From Saccharothrix sp. HUAS TT1 (GTDB lineage: Bacteria > Actinomycetota > Actinomycetes > Mycobacteriales > Pseudonocardiaceae), in assembly GCF_040744945.1 (NCBI RefSeq), contig NZ_CP160453.1:7502001-7566000 (forward strand): 64,000 bases of DNA, written 5' to 3'. A program made the translations under genes and the position numbers. Under the pieces are notes generated by a model. That model saw only the letters and a list, made by a program, of their open reading frames with translations. It was not told the DNA's origin and ran no database searches. This document shows, in pieces, positions 14,943 to 23,264 of the stretch (positions are counted from its first letter, which is position 1; the number at the start of each line of letters is the position of its first letter).

Positions 14943-16031
14943 TCACGTCAGCGAGCAGAGCGGCCTGGGCGGGACCCAGCTGCTCGCGTCACCCGAGCCG
15001 TTGAACCCGACCTTGATCGTGGCCGCGGGCTGGATGACGCCGTTCCAGGACGTGTTGACGACCGTCACGGTGGAACCGCTCTGGCTGAACGTGCCGTTCC
15101 AGCCCTGCGCCACCGCCATGCCGGCCCGGAGGTCGAACTGGACGCGCCAGCCCCGGGTCGCGGTCGCCCTGCCGTTGCGGATCTCGACCTCGGCCGAGAA
15201 GCCGCCCGGCCACTGGTTCGTGATCCGGACCAGGACGCCGCACTCGGTCGGCGGGGTGGACGTTGTCGTTGTCGTTGTCGTTGTCGTTGTAGTAGTTGTG
15301 GTGGTGGACGTGGGGGTGGTGCCGTTCAACGCCGCCGTCACGGCCGGGAGCCACTTGTTCGCGATCTTGCGGTCGCCGGCCGCGTTCGGGTGCACGCCGT
15401 CGTAGGTGTCGGTGGCGGTGTCGAACCCGGTCCACTGGTCCACCACGGTGATCGGCGACTGCGCGGTGGACTTGCCCGCCGCCCAGCCCGGGATGGCCGC
15501 GTTCAGGTCGACCACCCGCTGGGGGCACTCCGCGCATGCGCTCGCCGCCATCGGGATGATCCTGGCGACCAGCACCTTCATGCTCGCGTTGTTCGCCCGC
15601 ATCTGGTCGACCAGCTTGCCGTAGGCGGCCAGGATGGTCGCGGGCGACCGGTTGCTCCACACGTCGTTGGTCCCGAAGTGCATGAGCACCACGTTCGGGT
15701 TGGTGGCGCCGAGCCACCCGACGAGCTGGTTCTGGTCGGCCACGGTGGTGACGAGCGCACCGCCGTGGCCCTCGTTCTCGCCGTCGTAGGCGAACCCGCA
15801 GCCGTCACCGGCCCGGGTGCCCACGAAGTCGATGTCGGTGCGCCCGGCGGCCCGCAGGTCGCGGTCCAGCAGGGCGCGCCAGCAGCCGGGCGATCCGGTG
15901 ATCGAGTCGCCGAGCGCCATGATCCGGGTCGGCGCGGCGGCCTCGACCGCCTGACCCGGTGCGGCCACCAGCAGACCGACCAGCGTCGCCAGTGCCCCTA
16001 AGAGTGCCGTGATCGCGGTCTTCCTCGACAT
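14943..16031 (-). CDS. Secreted SGNH-hydrolase esterase (CE3-like acetylxylan esterase) with CBM2
   Basis: 362 residues. Signal peptide about 1-29. The SGNH domain has block I ALGDSITGSPGCWR (Ser43), block III MHFGTNDVW and the catalytic DGVHPN, the CE3 pattern. A run of about 19 Thr with few Ser and Pro (about 240-260) links it to a C-terminal CBM2 (about 263-362, ending with two Cys-bearing strands ECGVLV and PLCSLT). It would deacetylate xylan or mannan at the fibre surface. Its ATG is 9 bp after the GH5 stop, so the two form an operon. The linker codons make an imperfect microsatellite (see findings). Confidence 0.9.
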   Translation of the reverse strand: MSRKTAITALLGALATLVGLLVAAPGQAVEAAAPTRIMALGDSITGSPGCWRALLDRDLRAAGRTDIDFVGTRAGDGCGFAYDGENEGHGGALVTTVADQNQLVGWLGATNPNVVLMHFGTNDVWSNRSPATILAAYGKLVDQMRANNASMKVLVARIIPMAASACAECPQRVVDLNAAIPGWAAGKSTAQSPITVVDQWTGFDTATDTYDGVHPNAAGDRKIANKWLPAVTAALNGTTPTSTTTTTTTTTTTTTTTSTPPTECGVLVRITNQWPGGFSAEVEIRNGRATATRGWRVQFDLRAGMAVAQGWNGTFSQSGSTVTVVNTSWNGVIQPAATIKVGFNGSGDASSWVPPRPLCSLT

Positions 16032-16040
16032 CGGGTGCCC

Positions 16041-17660
16041 CTAGGCCGCGGTGCAGGAGGCGCCGTTGAGGGTGAACGCCGTGGGCGTCGAGTTGGAGCC
16101 GTTCCACGAGCCGATGAAGCCGAAGCTGACCGAGCCGTTCACCGGGATGCTGCCGGTGTAGGACACGTTGGTCGCGCTCAGCGTCGAGCCGGACTGGGTG
16201 GTGGTGGCGCCCCACGACTGGGAGACGGTCTGGCCGTTGGCCCAGGTCCAGCGCAGCGTCCAGCCGTTCACCGCGGCCGTGCCGGTGTTCGCGATCTTGA
16301 CGTCGCCCTGGAAGCCGCCCTGCCACTGGCCGGTGACCTTGTACGTCACCGCGCAGGCGCCCGTGCCGCCGTTGCCGGCCGGGGTGGTCACGTTGACCGT
16401 GTTGGAGCGGGCCGAGCGGTTGCCCGCGGCGTCCCGCGCGTAGACGGCGAACGTGTAGGCGGTGCTCGCGGTCAGGCCGGTGATCGTGGTGCTGTTCGTG
16501 GCGGAGCTGCCCGCCGGGGTCTCCGCGGTGCCGCTGACGCGGACCACGTCGTAGCCGCTGACGCCGACGTTGTCGGTGGCGGCGGCCCAGGACAGGGTGG
16601 CGCTGCTGGACGTGACGCCGGACGCGGACGGGGTGCCCGGCGTGGACGGCGGGGTGGTGTCCGGGCCGGTGCCGCTGTCGTAGACGCTGGCCTGGCGGGA
16701 GGTCGCCTTGATGCCGTTCGCGCCGTTGATCGCGCGCTGGCCCCACGGGGTGAGCTGGGCGGCGTTGAAGCCGGTGACCATGTCCAGGTACTCGACGCCG
16801 CCGCCGTTGCCCGACCACGACCACGCCAGGTAGCCCAGCTTCAGCGACTGGGTGGTGGCGAAGATCGTGTCCTCGTCGGGGTTGCCGTCGGAGTGGTCGT
16901 TGCCGAACTCGCCGACGACGATCGGCAGCTTGGCCGTGACGAACGCGTTCAGGTAGCTGTTGATCTCCGCCGCCGTGTCGAACACGCCGTACATGTGGAT
17001 GGAGAAGACGGTGTTCTTCTGCGGGTCGGCGGCGAACACCGAGGACGCGTTGTCACGCATGGTGAAGGCCCAGTCCTGGCCCCAGTTCGGGGCGTCCACC
17101 ATGATCGTGTGCTGGAAGCCCGCCGAGCGCAGCGAGGTGATGGCGTCCTTGGTGGCCTGGGTCCAGCCGGTGTAGCCGGTGTTGCCCCACGGCTCGTTGC
17201 CGATGTTCAGGATGACGTACTTCTCCTGGCCGGTCATGGCGCTCTGGACGCTCTTCCAGTACTCCACGGCGCGGGCGAGGGAGACAGCGCCGCTCTGCTC
17301 CTGGTAGCCGGTGGTGTCGTGCACCTCCAGCACGCAGATCAGCTTGTTGGCCTTGCACTGGCTGATCACGTTGCTCACGTCGGCGGTGTCGTTCTTCGTC
17401 CACCGGTCGCCGGAGCTGAGCACCACCCGGACCGTGTTCGCGCCCGTGGCCTTGATGTCCTTGAGGGCCTGCGTGGTGCGGTCCAGGTACCAGGTGTGCG
17501 CGTGGTTGACGCCACGCATCACGAAGTCGTTGCCGTTGGCGTCCAGCAGACGCCCGTTGCTCACGGTGAAGCCGGTGGCCGCTTGGGCCGGCATCGCCGT
17601 CAGCAGGGATAGGACCAAGGCGGCGATGGCGGCGCCGACCAAGGCGAATCGCTTGCGCAT
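16041..17660 (-). CDS. Secreted GH5 endo-beta-mannanase/cellulase (GH5_8-like) with FN3 and CBM2
   Basis: 539 residues. Signal peptide ending PAQAA (about 28). The GH5 domain spans ~30-330, with MRGVNHAHTWY (48-58, typical of actinobacterial GH5_8 mannanases), acid/base Glu156 in NIGNEPWG and nucleophile Glu251 in VVGEFGND. A fibronectin type III domain (~345-425) and a CBM2 (~437-539) follow. It acts outside the cell on mannan, anchored to cellulose. It is first in a two-gene operon with the CE3 esterase. Two regulator sites lie upstream (17746-17757 and 17827-17840). Activity on cellulose rather than mannan cannot be excluded by sequence reading alone. Confidence 0.92.
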   Translation of the reverse strand: MRKRFALVGAAIAALVLSLLTAMPAQAATGFTVSNGRLLDANGNDFVMRGVNHAHTWYLDRTTQALKDIKATGANTVRVVLSSGDRWTKNDTADVSNVISQCKANKLICVLEVHDTTGYQEQSGAVSLARAVEYWKSVQSAMTGQEKYVILNIGNEPWGNTGYTGWTQATKDAITSLRSAGFQHTIMVDAPNWGQDWAFTMRDNASSVFAADPQKNTVFSIHMYGVFDTAAEINSYLNAFVTAKLPIVVGEFGNDHSDGNPDEDTIFATTQSLKLGYLAWSWSGNGGGVEYLDMVTGFNAAQLTPWGQRAINGANGIKATSRQASVYDSGTGPDTTPPSTPGTPSASGVTSSSATLSWAAATDNVGVSGYDVVRVSGTAETPAGSSATNSTTITGLTASTAYTFAVYARDAAGNRSARSNTVNVTTPAGNGGTGACAVTYKVTGQWQGGFQGDVKIANTGTAAVNGWTLRWTWANGQTVSQSWGATTTQSGSTLSATNVSYTGSIPVNGSVSFGFIGSWNGSNSTPTAFTLNGASCTAA

Positions 17661-17745
17661 GGATGTACCTCGCGTAGGTGTCGACGTTGACGTAGCGAGC
17701 GCAGGGCAGCGCACCTGCCTTCGGCAGGCCTCCACACCAAAGCAA

Positions 17746-17757
17746 TTAACCGCTTAA
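17746..17757. promoter_or_regulatory. LacI-type operator TTAACCGCTTAA upstream of the GH5 gene
   Basis: 12-bp dyad with one central mismatch and a CpG centre, 86 bp before the GH5 start. It differs by one base from the perfect palindrome TTAAGCGCTTAA at 19201-19212, which lies next to the LacI gene between them. This strongly suggests that the LacI protein at 18110-19132 controls the GH5-esterase operon. Confidence 0.75.
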
Positions 17758-17826
17758 GTGTCAACGGTGTCATCTTGGGCGGAAACGGCGCCCCACAGGC
17801 GTGGCGGCACACCTCGGAGACGCGCC

Positions 17827-17840
17827 TGGGACCGCTCCCA
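17827..17840. promoter_or_regulatory. CelR/CebR-type operator (TGGGACCGCTCCCA) upstream of the GH5 gene
   Basis: Matches 13 of 14 bases of TGGGAGCGCTCCCA, the operator of the cellulose regulator CelR of Thermobifida fusca and close to the CebR site of Streptomyces. A perfect copy lies upstream of the AA10 gene (34120-34133). Located 167 bp before the GH5 start, it suggests cellobiose-responsive control in addition to the LacI site at 17746. Confidence 0.7.
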
Positions 17841-17896
17841 GCCGCGCCGCCCGCACAGTCTCCTACGCCACCGCTCCCCCGCCAACCCCCCACCCC

Positions 17897-18110
17897 GCGC
17901 GAGTCCTACTCCCACGCCCCGAGAGTCCTACGTTCAGGACCGGTGAATTCAACGCTCAGAACGTGCGACCTGGGGTTTTGCGGCAACACGGCGTGCGCGC
18001 CTGAACGTGGGACACGGGGGTCGCGAACGTAGGACACGCGCGTGCTGAACGTAGGACACTCGGGAGCTGAGTGTTGGACTCTCGAGAGCTGGGGGTTGGA
18101 CTCTCGGGGT
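17897..18110. repeat. 22-bp repeat array 2, with an orientation switch
   Basis: About three units in reverse orientation (17897-17958, e.g. CGAGAGTCCTACGTTCAGG) meet forward units (from 17959, then 18001-18110: five consecutive 21-23-bp units such as CTGAACGTAGGACACTCGGG). The last unit ends on the first base of the LacI stop codon (18110-18112, minus strand). It is the same family as arrays 1 and 3 but more diverged, with no two identical units. The 449-bp gap 17661-18109 holds this array and the two operators listed above and no gene that I can see. Confidence 0.85.
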
Positions 18111-19132
18111 TAAGGGGGTGGGGGGTGGGCGGTGCTGGAGCGGGGGACCAGTTCCGGGTCGGAGGTCTTGACCTGTTCGGCCGGGCCGCCGTTGATCACG
18201 TCCAGCAGCAGGCGGACGGCGGCGGCGCCGCGTTCGGCGATCGGGCGGCGGACCGCGGACAGGGCCGGGCGGACCAGGCGGCACAGGGCCGAGTCGTCCC
18301 ACGCGACCAGGGACAGCCGGTCGGGCACGGTCAGGCCGAGCTCGTGGGCGACGCCCAGCGCCGACACCGCCATGACGTCGTTGTCGAACACGAGCGCCGT
18401 CGGCGGGGCGCCGCTGGTCAGCACGCGCCGGGTGACGCGGGCCGCGGCCTCGTCGGAGTAGTCGGCGTGCACGACGCGGGCCTCGGACAGGCCGAGCCGG
18501 GCGGCGGCTGCGGTGAACGCGCGCGACCGCGTCTGCGTGTGCACGAACTTCGTCGGCCCCGCCACCCGCACGATCCGCCGGTGACCGAGCGCGACCAGGT
18601 ACTCCAGCACCTCTTCGACGGCCAGTTCGTCGTCGGTCCACACGCACGGCAGGTCCGGCACCACGGGCTCGCCCAGCACCACGGCCGGCAGCCGCAGCTC
18701 CTGCACCAGCTCGACCCGCGGGTCGTTCTGCACCAGGTCGACCAGCAGCACGCCGTCCACCCGCCGCTCGCCCCACCACCGCCGGTACGCCGCCAGCTCG
18801 GCCGCCGAGTTGTCGGTGACCTGGAGCAGCAACGACGTCGGCCCACCCGCCAGCGCGCCCTGGATGCCGGAGATCAGCTGCATGAAGTACGGCTCGACGC
18901 CGATCACCCTGGCCGGCCGGTCCACGACCAGCCCGATCGCGTTCGCCCGACCGTCGCTCAACGAGCGGGCGGCGCTGCTGGGCACCCAGCCGAGGCGGTC
19001 GGCGATGTCCATGATCCGGCGGCGCGTCGGCTCGGAGACGCCCGGCCGGTTGTTCAGCGCGTACGACACCGCGCCGGTGGACACCCCCGCGGCCTTGGCG
19101 ATGTCCGAGATGGTCGGACGCTTGGCTACCAC
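18110..19132 (-). CDS. LacI-family repressor, likely of the mannanase/CE7 esterase genes
   Basis: 340 residues. The HTH at about 7-30 reads TISDIAKAAGVSTGAVSYALN, the LacI pattern with GAVS in the recognition helix, and the hinge follows (AARSLSDGRANAIGLVV). The periplasmic-binding-like effector domain occupies ~65-330 with the usual LVFDNDVMAVSALG and LVAWDDS strands. GTG start at 19132. It is divergent from the CE7 esterase gene, with a perfect TTAAGCGCTTAA in between and a near copy before the GH5 operon. The inferred role is a sugar-released repressor of both units. The effector is unknown; mannobiose or cellobiose are candidates. Confidence 0.9.
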   Translation of the reverse strand: MVAKRPTISDIAKAAGVSTGAVSYALNNRPGVSEPTRRRIMDIADRLGWVPSSAARSLSDGRANAIGLVVDRPARVIGVEPYFMQLISGIQGALAGGPTSLLLQVTDNSAAELAAYRRWWGERRVDGVLLVDLVQNDPRVELVQELRLPAVVLGEPVVPDLPCVWTDDELAVEEVLEYLVALGHRRIVRVAGPTKFVHTQTRSRAFTAAAARLGLSEARVVHADYSDEAAARVTRRVLTSGAPPTALVFDNDVMAVSALGVAHELGLTVPDRLSLVAWDDSALCRLVRPALSAVRRPIAERGAAAVRLLLDVINGGPAEQVKTSDPELVPRSSTAHPPPP

Positions 19133-19200
19133 CCGCGCCTCCTCGGTCGGTGATCAACGAGTCTAGACCGCTGTCCGGACCACTTCGCCCGGTAGGGTAA

Positions 19201-19212
19201 TTAAGCGCTTAA
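19201..19212. promoter_or_regulatory. LacI-type operator TTAAGCGCTTAA between lacI-like and CE7 genes
   Basis: Perfect 12-bp palindrome with the CG-centred dyad bound by LacI/GalR proteins, 24 bp before the CE7 GTG start and 68 bp upstream of the LacI gene start. It could autoregulate the repressor and block CE7 transcription. Its near copy is at 17746-17757. Confidence 0.8.
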
Positions 19213-19236
19213 CGGAACACGGGAAAGGGGACCACC

Positions 19237-20205
19237 GTGCCCTGGTTCGACCTCTCCGAGCGGGAATTGGCGGTGTACCGCACCGAGACCGCCGAGCCCG
19301 ACAACCTCGACCTGTGGTGGAAGACCCGCCTCGAAGACGCCCGCGCCGCCGCCCTCCCCCCGGTGCTCACGCCCTACGCGGCCGACGCCTACGGCCCGCT
19401 CGCGGTCTGGGACGTCGAGTTCTCCGGCTACGGCGGCGACCGGGTGCGCGGCTGGCACATCCGCCCGGCCGGCTCCGGCGCCGAGCCGCTGCCGACCGTG
19501 GTCTGCTACATCGGTTACGGCGGCGGGCGCGGCCTGCCGTCGGAGCACGCGCTGCTGCCCTCCGTCGGGTACGCGGTGTTCGTCATGGACACCCGCGGCC
19601 AGGGCGGGCGCTGGACGCTCGGCGCCACGCCGGACTCCGGCCTCGCGGGACCCGAGCACCCCGGCGTGATGACGCGGGGCATCGCCAGCCCCGAGACGTA
19701 CTACGTCACGCGGCTGATGGTCGACGCGGCGCGGGCCGTCGAGGTGGCCGCCTCGCTGGACGGCGTGGACGCGACGCGGCTCGCGGTGTCCGGCGGCAGC
19801 CAGGGCGGCGGGCTGGCGCTGGCCGCCGCCGCGCTGAACGGCGACGCGGTCAAGGTGTGCCACGCCGACGTGCCGTTCCTGTGCGACTTCCAGCGGGCCA
19901 TCACCATCACCGACGCGGAGCCGTACGGGGAGATCGCCAAGTTCCTGGCCCAGCACGTCGACCTGATCCCGGCCGCCCTGGACACGCTGCGGTACGTCGA
20001 CGGCGCGTTGCTGGCCAAGCGGATCACCGCCACGTCGCTGCTGAGCGTCGGCCTGATGGACGAGGTGTGCCCACCGTCCACCGTGTACGCCGCCTACAAC
20101 GAGATCACCGCGCCGAAGGAGATGGCGGTGTTCCCGTTCAGCGGTCACACCACGCCGCGGGTGCACGACGAGCGCAAGCTCCGCCACCTGCGCGCCCACC
20201 TGTAG
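19237..20205 (+). CDS. Acetylxylan esterase / cephalosporin-C deacetylase family (CE7), cytoplasmic
   Basis: 322 residues, the exact size of CE7 enzymes, with no signal peptide. The alpha/beta-hydrolase triad is visible: Ser188 in SGGSQGGG, Asp275 in GLMDEVCPP, His304 in FSGHTTP. The CE7 RGQ motif (TRGQGG, about 119-124) is present. It removes acetyl groups from small, imported xylo- or manno-oligosaccharides. The gene stands alone, divergent from the LacI gene, with the operator 24 bp before its GTG. It completes inside the cell what the secreted CE3 esterase starts outside. Confidence 0.93.
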   Translation: MPWFDLSERELAVYRTETAEPDNLDLWWKTRLEDARAAALPPVLTPYAADAYGPLAVWDVEFSGYGGDRVRGWHIRPAGSGAEPLPTVVCYIGYGGGRGLPSEHALLPSVGYAVFVMDTRGQGGRWTLGATPDSGLAGPEHPGVMTRGIASPETYYVTRLMVDAARAVEVAASLDGVDATRLAVSGGSQGGGLALAAAALNGDAVKVCHADVPFLCDFQRAITITDAEPYGEIAKFLAQHVDLIPAALDTLRYVDGALLAKRITATSLLSVGLMDEVCPPSTVYAAYNEITAPKEMAVFPFSGHTTPRVHDERKLRHLRAHL

Positions 20206-20211
20206 GAAGGC

Positions 20212-20251
20212 GGGGCGTGAGGGGACCACCGCCATAGTCCCCTCACGCCCC
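20212..20251. terminator. Bidirectional terminator between CE7 and GH115 genes
   Basis: Perfect 15-bp stem (20212-20226 with 20237-20251) with a 10-nt loop, in the 53-bp gap between two convergent stop codons. Confidence 0.88.
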
Positions 20252-20258
20252 AGCCCGG

Positions 20259-23255
20259 TCAGTGGACCCGGCGGCTCCGCGGGGGACCCAGGTAGCTCGA
20301 CCTGAGACCCCCCGTGTCCACGACCAGCTTGCGCACCACCACGATCGGGTCGACCAGCCACAGCTTGAGCGTGTGCGCGCCCGCGCCGAGGTGGTGCCCG
20401 GTGGCGGTCCGGTTGACGTTGTCCGACGTGTTGCGCTCCCACTGCGGGTTCATCGCGGTGTCGTCCGCGCCGGTCGCCGCGGTGATGTCCACGACCTGCG
20501 GCGGCTGGTCGTCGAACGACACCGCGTACCGCAGCCCCGGCCCGGTCAGCACCGGGTTGCGCGGCGCGAGGTGGGCCCACACCGTGACCGGCCCGTCGGC
20601 CCGGACGGTCAGGTCGTACTCCAACCGCGGCCCGGACGGCTCGCGGCTCGGCGCGGTCACCGGGAACGCCTCCACGCCGAAATCCGGGATGACCACCCAC
20701 CGCACGCCGTCGCCGTCCACGACCCGGGTGGCGTCGGCCGCGTCCACGGAGACGTAACCGTTGGCCTCCACGAATCCGCGCGCCCCGACGAGGTCGTTCT
20801 CGACCACCGCCGCCACGGTCACCACCACACCCGCACCGGTCACGGTGATCGGGACGGTGGTCCGGCCTTCCGGCGCACGGGACCAGTCGACGTCCAGGTG
20901 CGCGCGGACCTGCGCGTGCACCGTCCCCTGTGGCCGGTCGACGCGCAGCCACGGAACACCGGTGGAAATCCGGTACTCGAACGGGATCGCGCCCCGGTTG
21001 AACACCTCGACGTACTGCCCCGGCTGCGACTGCCACGGGCTGAACGCGGGCAGCACCGCCGGCGTCGCCGAGGCGGGCCACCACTGGTCGGAGCCGTCGA
21101 TCGCCACGCCCAGCTCGGCCACGTGCGGCAGCTCGACCCGCTCGACCGGCGGGAAGACCTCGTCCGGCAGGGCCCGGTGGTCCCGCTCCGGCTGCTGCCA
21201 GCGCGCGATCTCCCCGTACCGGGCGACGTCGCCGTAACCGATCTTCGGCTGGCTCTGGAAGCCGCGCCACTTCCCGCCCGCCACCGCGTCGTAGTGCGCC
21301 GACAACGCCCGGTCGTCGGCGAACCGCGCGTCGGTGGCGTCCGCCAACCCGTTCGCCGACGCCCGGCCCTGCGCCGCGTGGTGCAGGTTCGTGAACTCCG
21401 CCAGCCGCAACGCGTACAGGTTCGCCGTCGCCTTCACGGGGTAGTGCACCAGCTGGAAGTAGGCGTCCTGCGTGGACGGCGGCAGGGCGCCGCGGATCCG
21501 CTCGGCCTCGTCCGCCAGGAGTCGCCACCGCTCGGTGACGCGCTCGATCTCCCGGTAGTCGGTCAGGCTGAACGGCGACGACCGGTCGTCGTTCACCACG
21601 TCGAGGCCGTCGCCGACCACCGCCCGGCGGTTGAGCAGTTCCGGCTTGCGCACGGACTGGAGGGCGCCGTACTCGTGCAGCACCGCGGCGATCCCACCGG
21701 CGGCGGCCGGGCCGAAGTTCTGCGCCGCGAAGCGCTCCTCCCACTCCCCCAGCCGCTCGACCGGCCACCGCCGCGGGTCCCACGCGTAGTCGAGGAAGAA
21801 CTGCAGCGGCAGCTCGTTGCCCTTCACGTCGCCCGCGTTGACGACCCAGAGCCGGTCGACGCCGTACTCGTAGGACTGGTGCAGCTGGTCCCACACGTTC
21901 GGCAGCGGGCTGGTGTCGACCCACTTGTAGCTGCGCCCGCCGCCGACGTAGTCGAAGTGGTAGTAGAGGCCGTAACCGCCGGGGCGCGGTTCGAGGTCCG
22001 GCGCGGGCAGCTTGCGCAGGTTGCCCCAGTTGTCGTCGCAGAACACGACCGTCACGTCGGCGGGCGGGCGCAGCCCCTGGTCCCAGTAGCGCTGGACCTC
22101 CTTGTAGAGGGTCTGCACCTGCGGGACGCCCGACAGTCCTTCCCTCGCCAGGATTTCCCGTTGTGAGGCGAGGATGTCGCGCATCAGCTCGATGCCGTCG
22201 CCGTCGGGCAGGCCGACGTCGCCGTTGCCGCGCATCCCGAGGGTCACCACGCCCTCGAAGCCCTCGTCCTTCATCCGCCGGACCCCGTCGACCCAGTACC
22301 GCTCGACGGCCTCGCGGTTGCGCCGGAAGCTCCACTCGCCGTTGCCGCCGTACGGGTCGCCGACGCCCGCTTCGGCGTGCCGGTTCCACTCCTCGATGCC
22401 GCGCATCATCGGGCCCTCGTGCGAGGTGCCCACGACGACGCCGTACTCCTGCGCGGTCGCGTGGTTGAGCGGGTCGTCCTCGGCGAACGCCCGGCCCCAC
22501 ACGGCGGGCCACAGGTAGTTGGCCTTGAGCCGGAGCAGGGTCTCGAAGACCCTGGCGTAGAAGTGACGGTTGAACCCGTCCGGGTGACCGGGCGCGCGGC
22601 CTTCGCCGAAATACCGGGGTGCCCAGGCGCCCAGGGCCGGGTTCTCGTCGTTGACGAAGAAGCCGCGGTACTTCACCGCGGGCGTGCCCTGGCCGTGCCT
22701 GCCCGGCAGGACGTGCAGCTCGGCGCGGTGGGCCGGGGGGACGTCGGCCCACCAGTGCCACGGCGACACGCCGATCTCCCGCGACACGTCGTACGCGCCG
22801 AAGATCGCACCGCGCTGGTCGCTGCCCGCGATGACGAACGCCCGCTCCACGCCCGGCAGCGGGTGGTGCACGACCTGCTGGAGCGAGGTCTCCCACCTGC
22901 CCTCGACGGACGACACGTCGAGCGCGCCGCGCTCCACCATGGCGTCGATCAGCGGGCTGCGGCCGACCGTGCCCACGACCACCACGTCACCGCGCGCGGT
23001 CGGGGAGACCTCGGGCCGCACGCCGGTGACCCGCTCCAGGTCGTCGCGCAGGTCGCCGACGACCCGCCGCACGCCGGGGTGGTCGGCGTCGCTGACCACC
23101 AGGGTCGCGGCCCGACCCCGGGACACCAGGGGGAAGCGCCCCGGTCCCGCGGCGTCGACCACGTACCCGTCGACCCGTGACGGGCCGTCCGGGGTCGTGG
23201 CCCGCGCCACCGGCGCGCGGAGCGCCGGTGGCGGCTGCGGGGGCGCCGAGGTCAT
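20259..23255 (-). CDS. GH115 xylan alpha-1,2-glucuronidase, cytoplasmic
   Basis: 998 residues, matching full-length GH115. There is no signal peptide. Family blocks: GSDQRGAIFGAYDVSREIGVSPWHWWAD-type region (about 145-172), KYRGFFVNDENP, VVVGTSHEGPMMRG, VTLGMRGNGD, VFCDDNWGN and the HFDYVGGG loop, followed by a C-terminal domain of ~250 residues ending in beta-rich sequence. It removes (4-O-methyl)glucuronic acid from xylan fragments, including internal residues. Being intracellular, it would act on imported aldouronic oligosaccharides. The ATG lies 9 bp after the GH3 stop with GAGGTG overlapping that stop, so it is third in a LacI-GH3-GH115 operon. Confidence 0.95.
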   Translation of the reverse strand: MTSAPPQPPPALRAPVARATTPDGPSRVDGYVVDAAGPGRFPLVSRGRAATLVVSDADHPGVRRVVGDLRDDLERVTGVRPEVSPTARGDVVVVGTVGRSPLIDAMVERGALDVSSVEGRWETSLQQVVHHPLPGVERAFVIAGSDQRGAIFGAYDVSREIGVSPWHWWADVPPAHRAELHVLPGRHGQGTPAVKYRGFFVNDENPALGAWAPRYFGEGRAPGHPDGFNRHFYARVFETLLRLKANYLWPAVWGRAFAEDDPLNHATAQEYGVVVGTSHEGPMMRGIEEWNRHAEAGVGDPYGGNGEWSFRRNREAVERYWVDGVRRMKDEGFEGVVTLGMRGNGDVGLPDGDGIELMRDILASQREILAREGLSGVPQVQTLYKEVQRYWDQGLRPPADVTVVFCDDNWGNLRKLPAPDLEPRPGGYGLYYHFDYVGGGRSYKWVDTSPLPNVWDQLHQSYEYGVDRLWVVNAGDVKGNELPLQFFLDYAWDPRRWPVERLGEWEERFAAQNFGPAAAGGIAAVLHEYGALQSVRKPELLNRRAVVGDGLDVVNDDRSSPFSLTDYREIERVTERWRLLADEAERIRGALPPSTQDAYFQLVHYPVKATANLYALRLAEFTNLHHAAQGRASANGLADATDARFADDRALSAHYDAVAGGKWRGFQSQPKIGYGDVARYGEIARWQQPERDHRALPDEVFPPVERVELPHVAELGVAIDGSDQWWPASATPAVLPAFSPWQSQPGQYVEVFNRGAIPFEYRISTGVPWLRVDRPQGTVHAQVRAHLDVDWSRAPEGRTTVPITVTGAGVVVTVAAVVENDLVGARGFVEANGYVSVDAADATRVVDGDGVRWVVIPDFGVEAFPVTAPSREPSGPRLEYDLTVRADGPVTVWAHLAPRNPVLTGPGLRYAVSFDDQPPQVVDITAATGADDTAMNPQWERNTSDNVNRTATGHHLGAGAHTLKLWLVDPIVVVRKLVVDTGGLRSSYLGPPRSRRVH

Positions 23256-23264
23256 CGGGTCACC

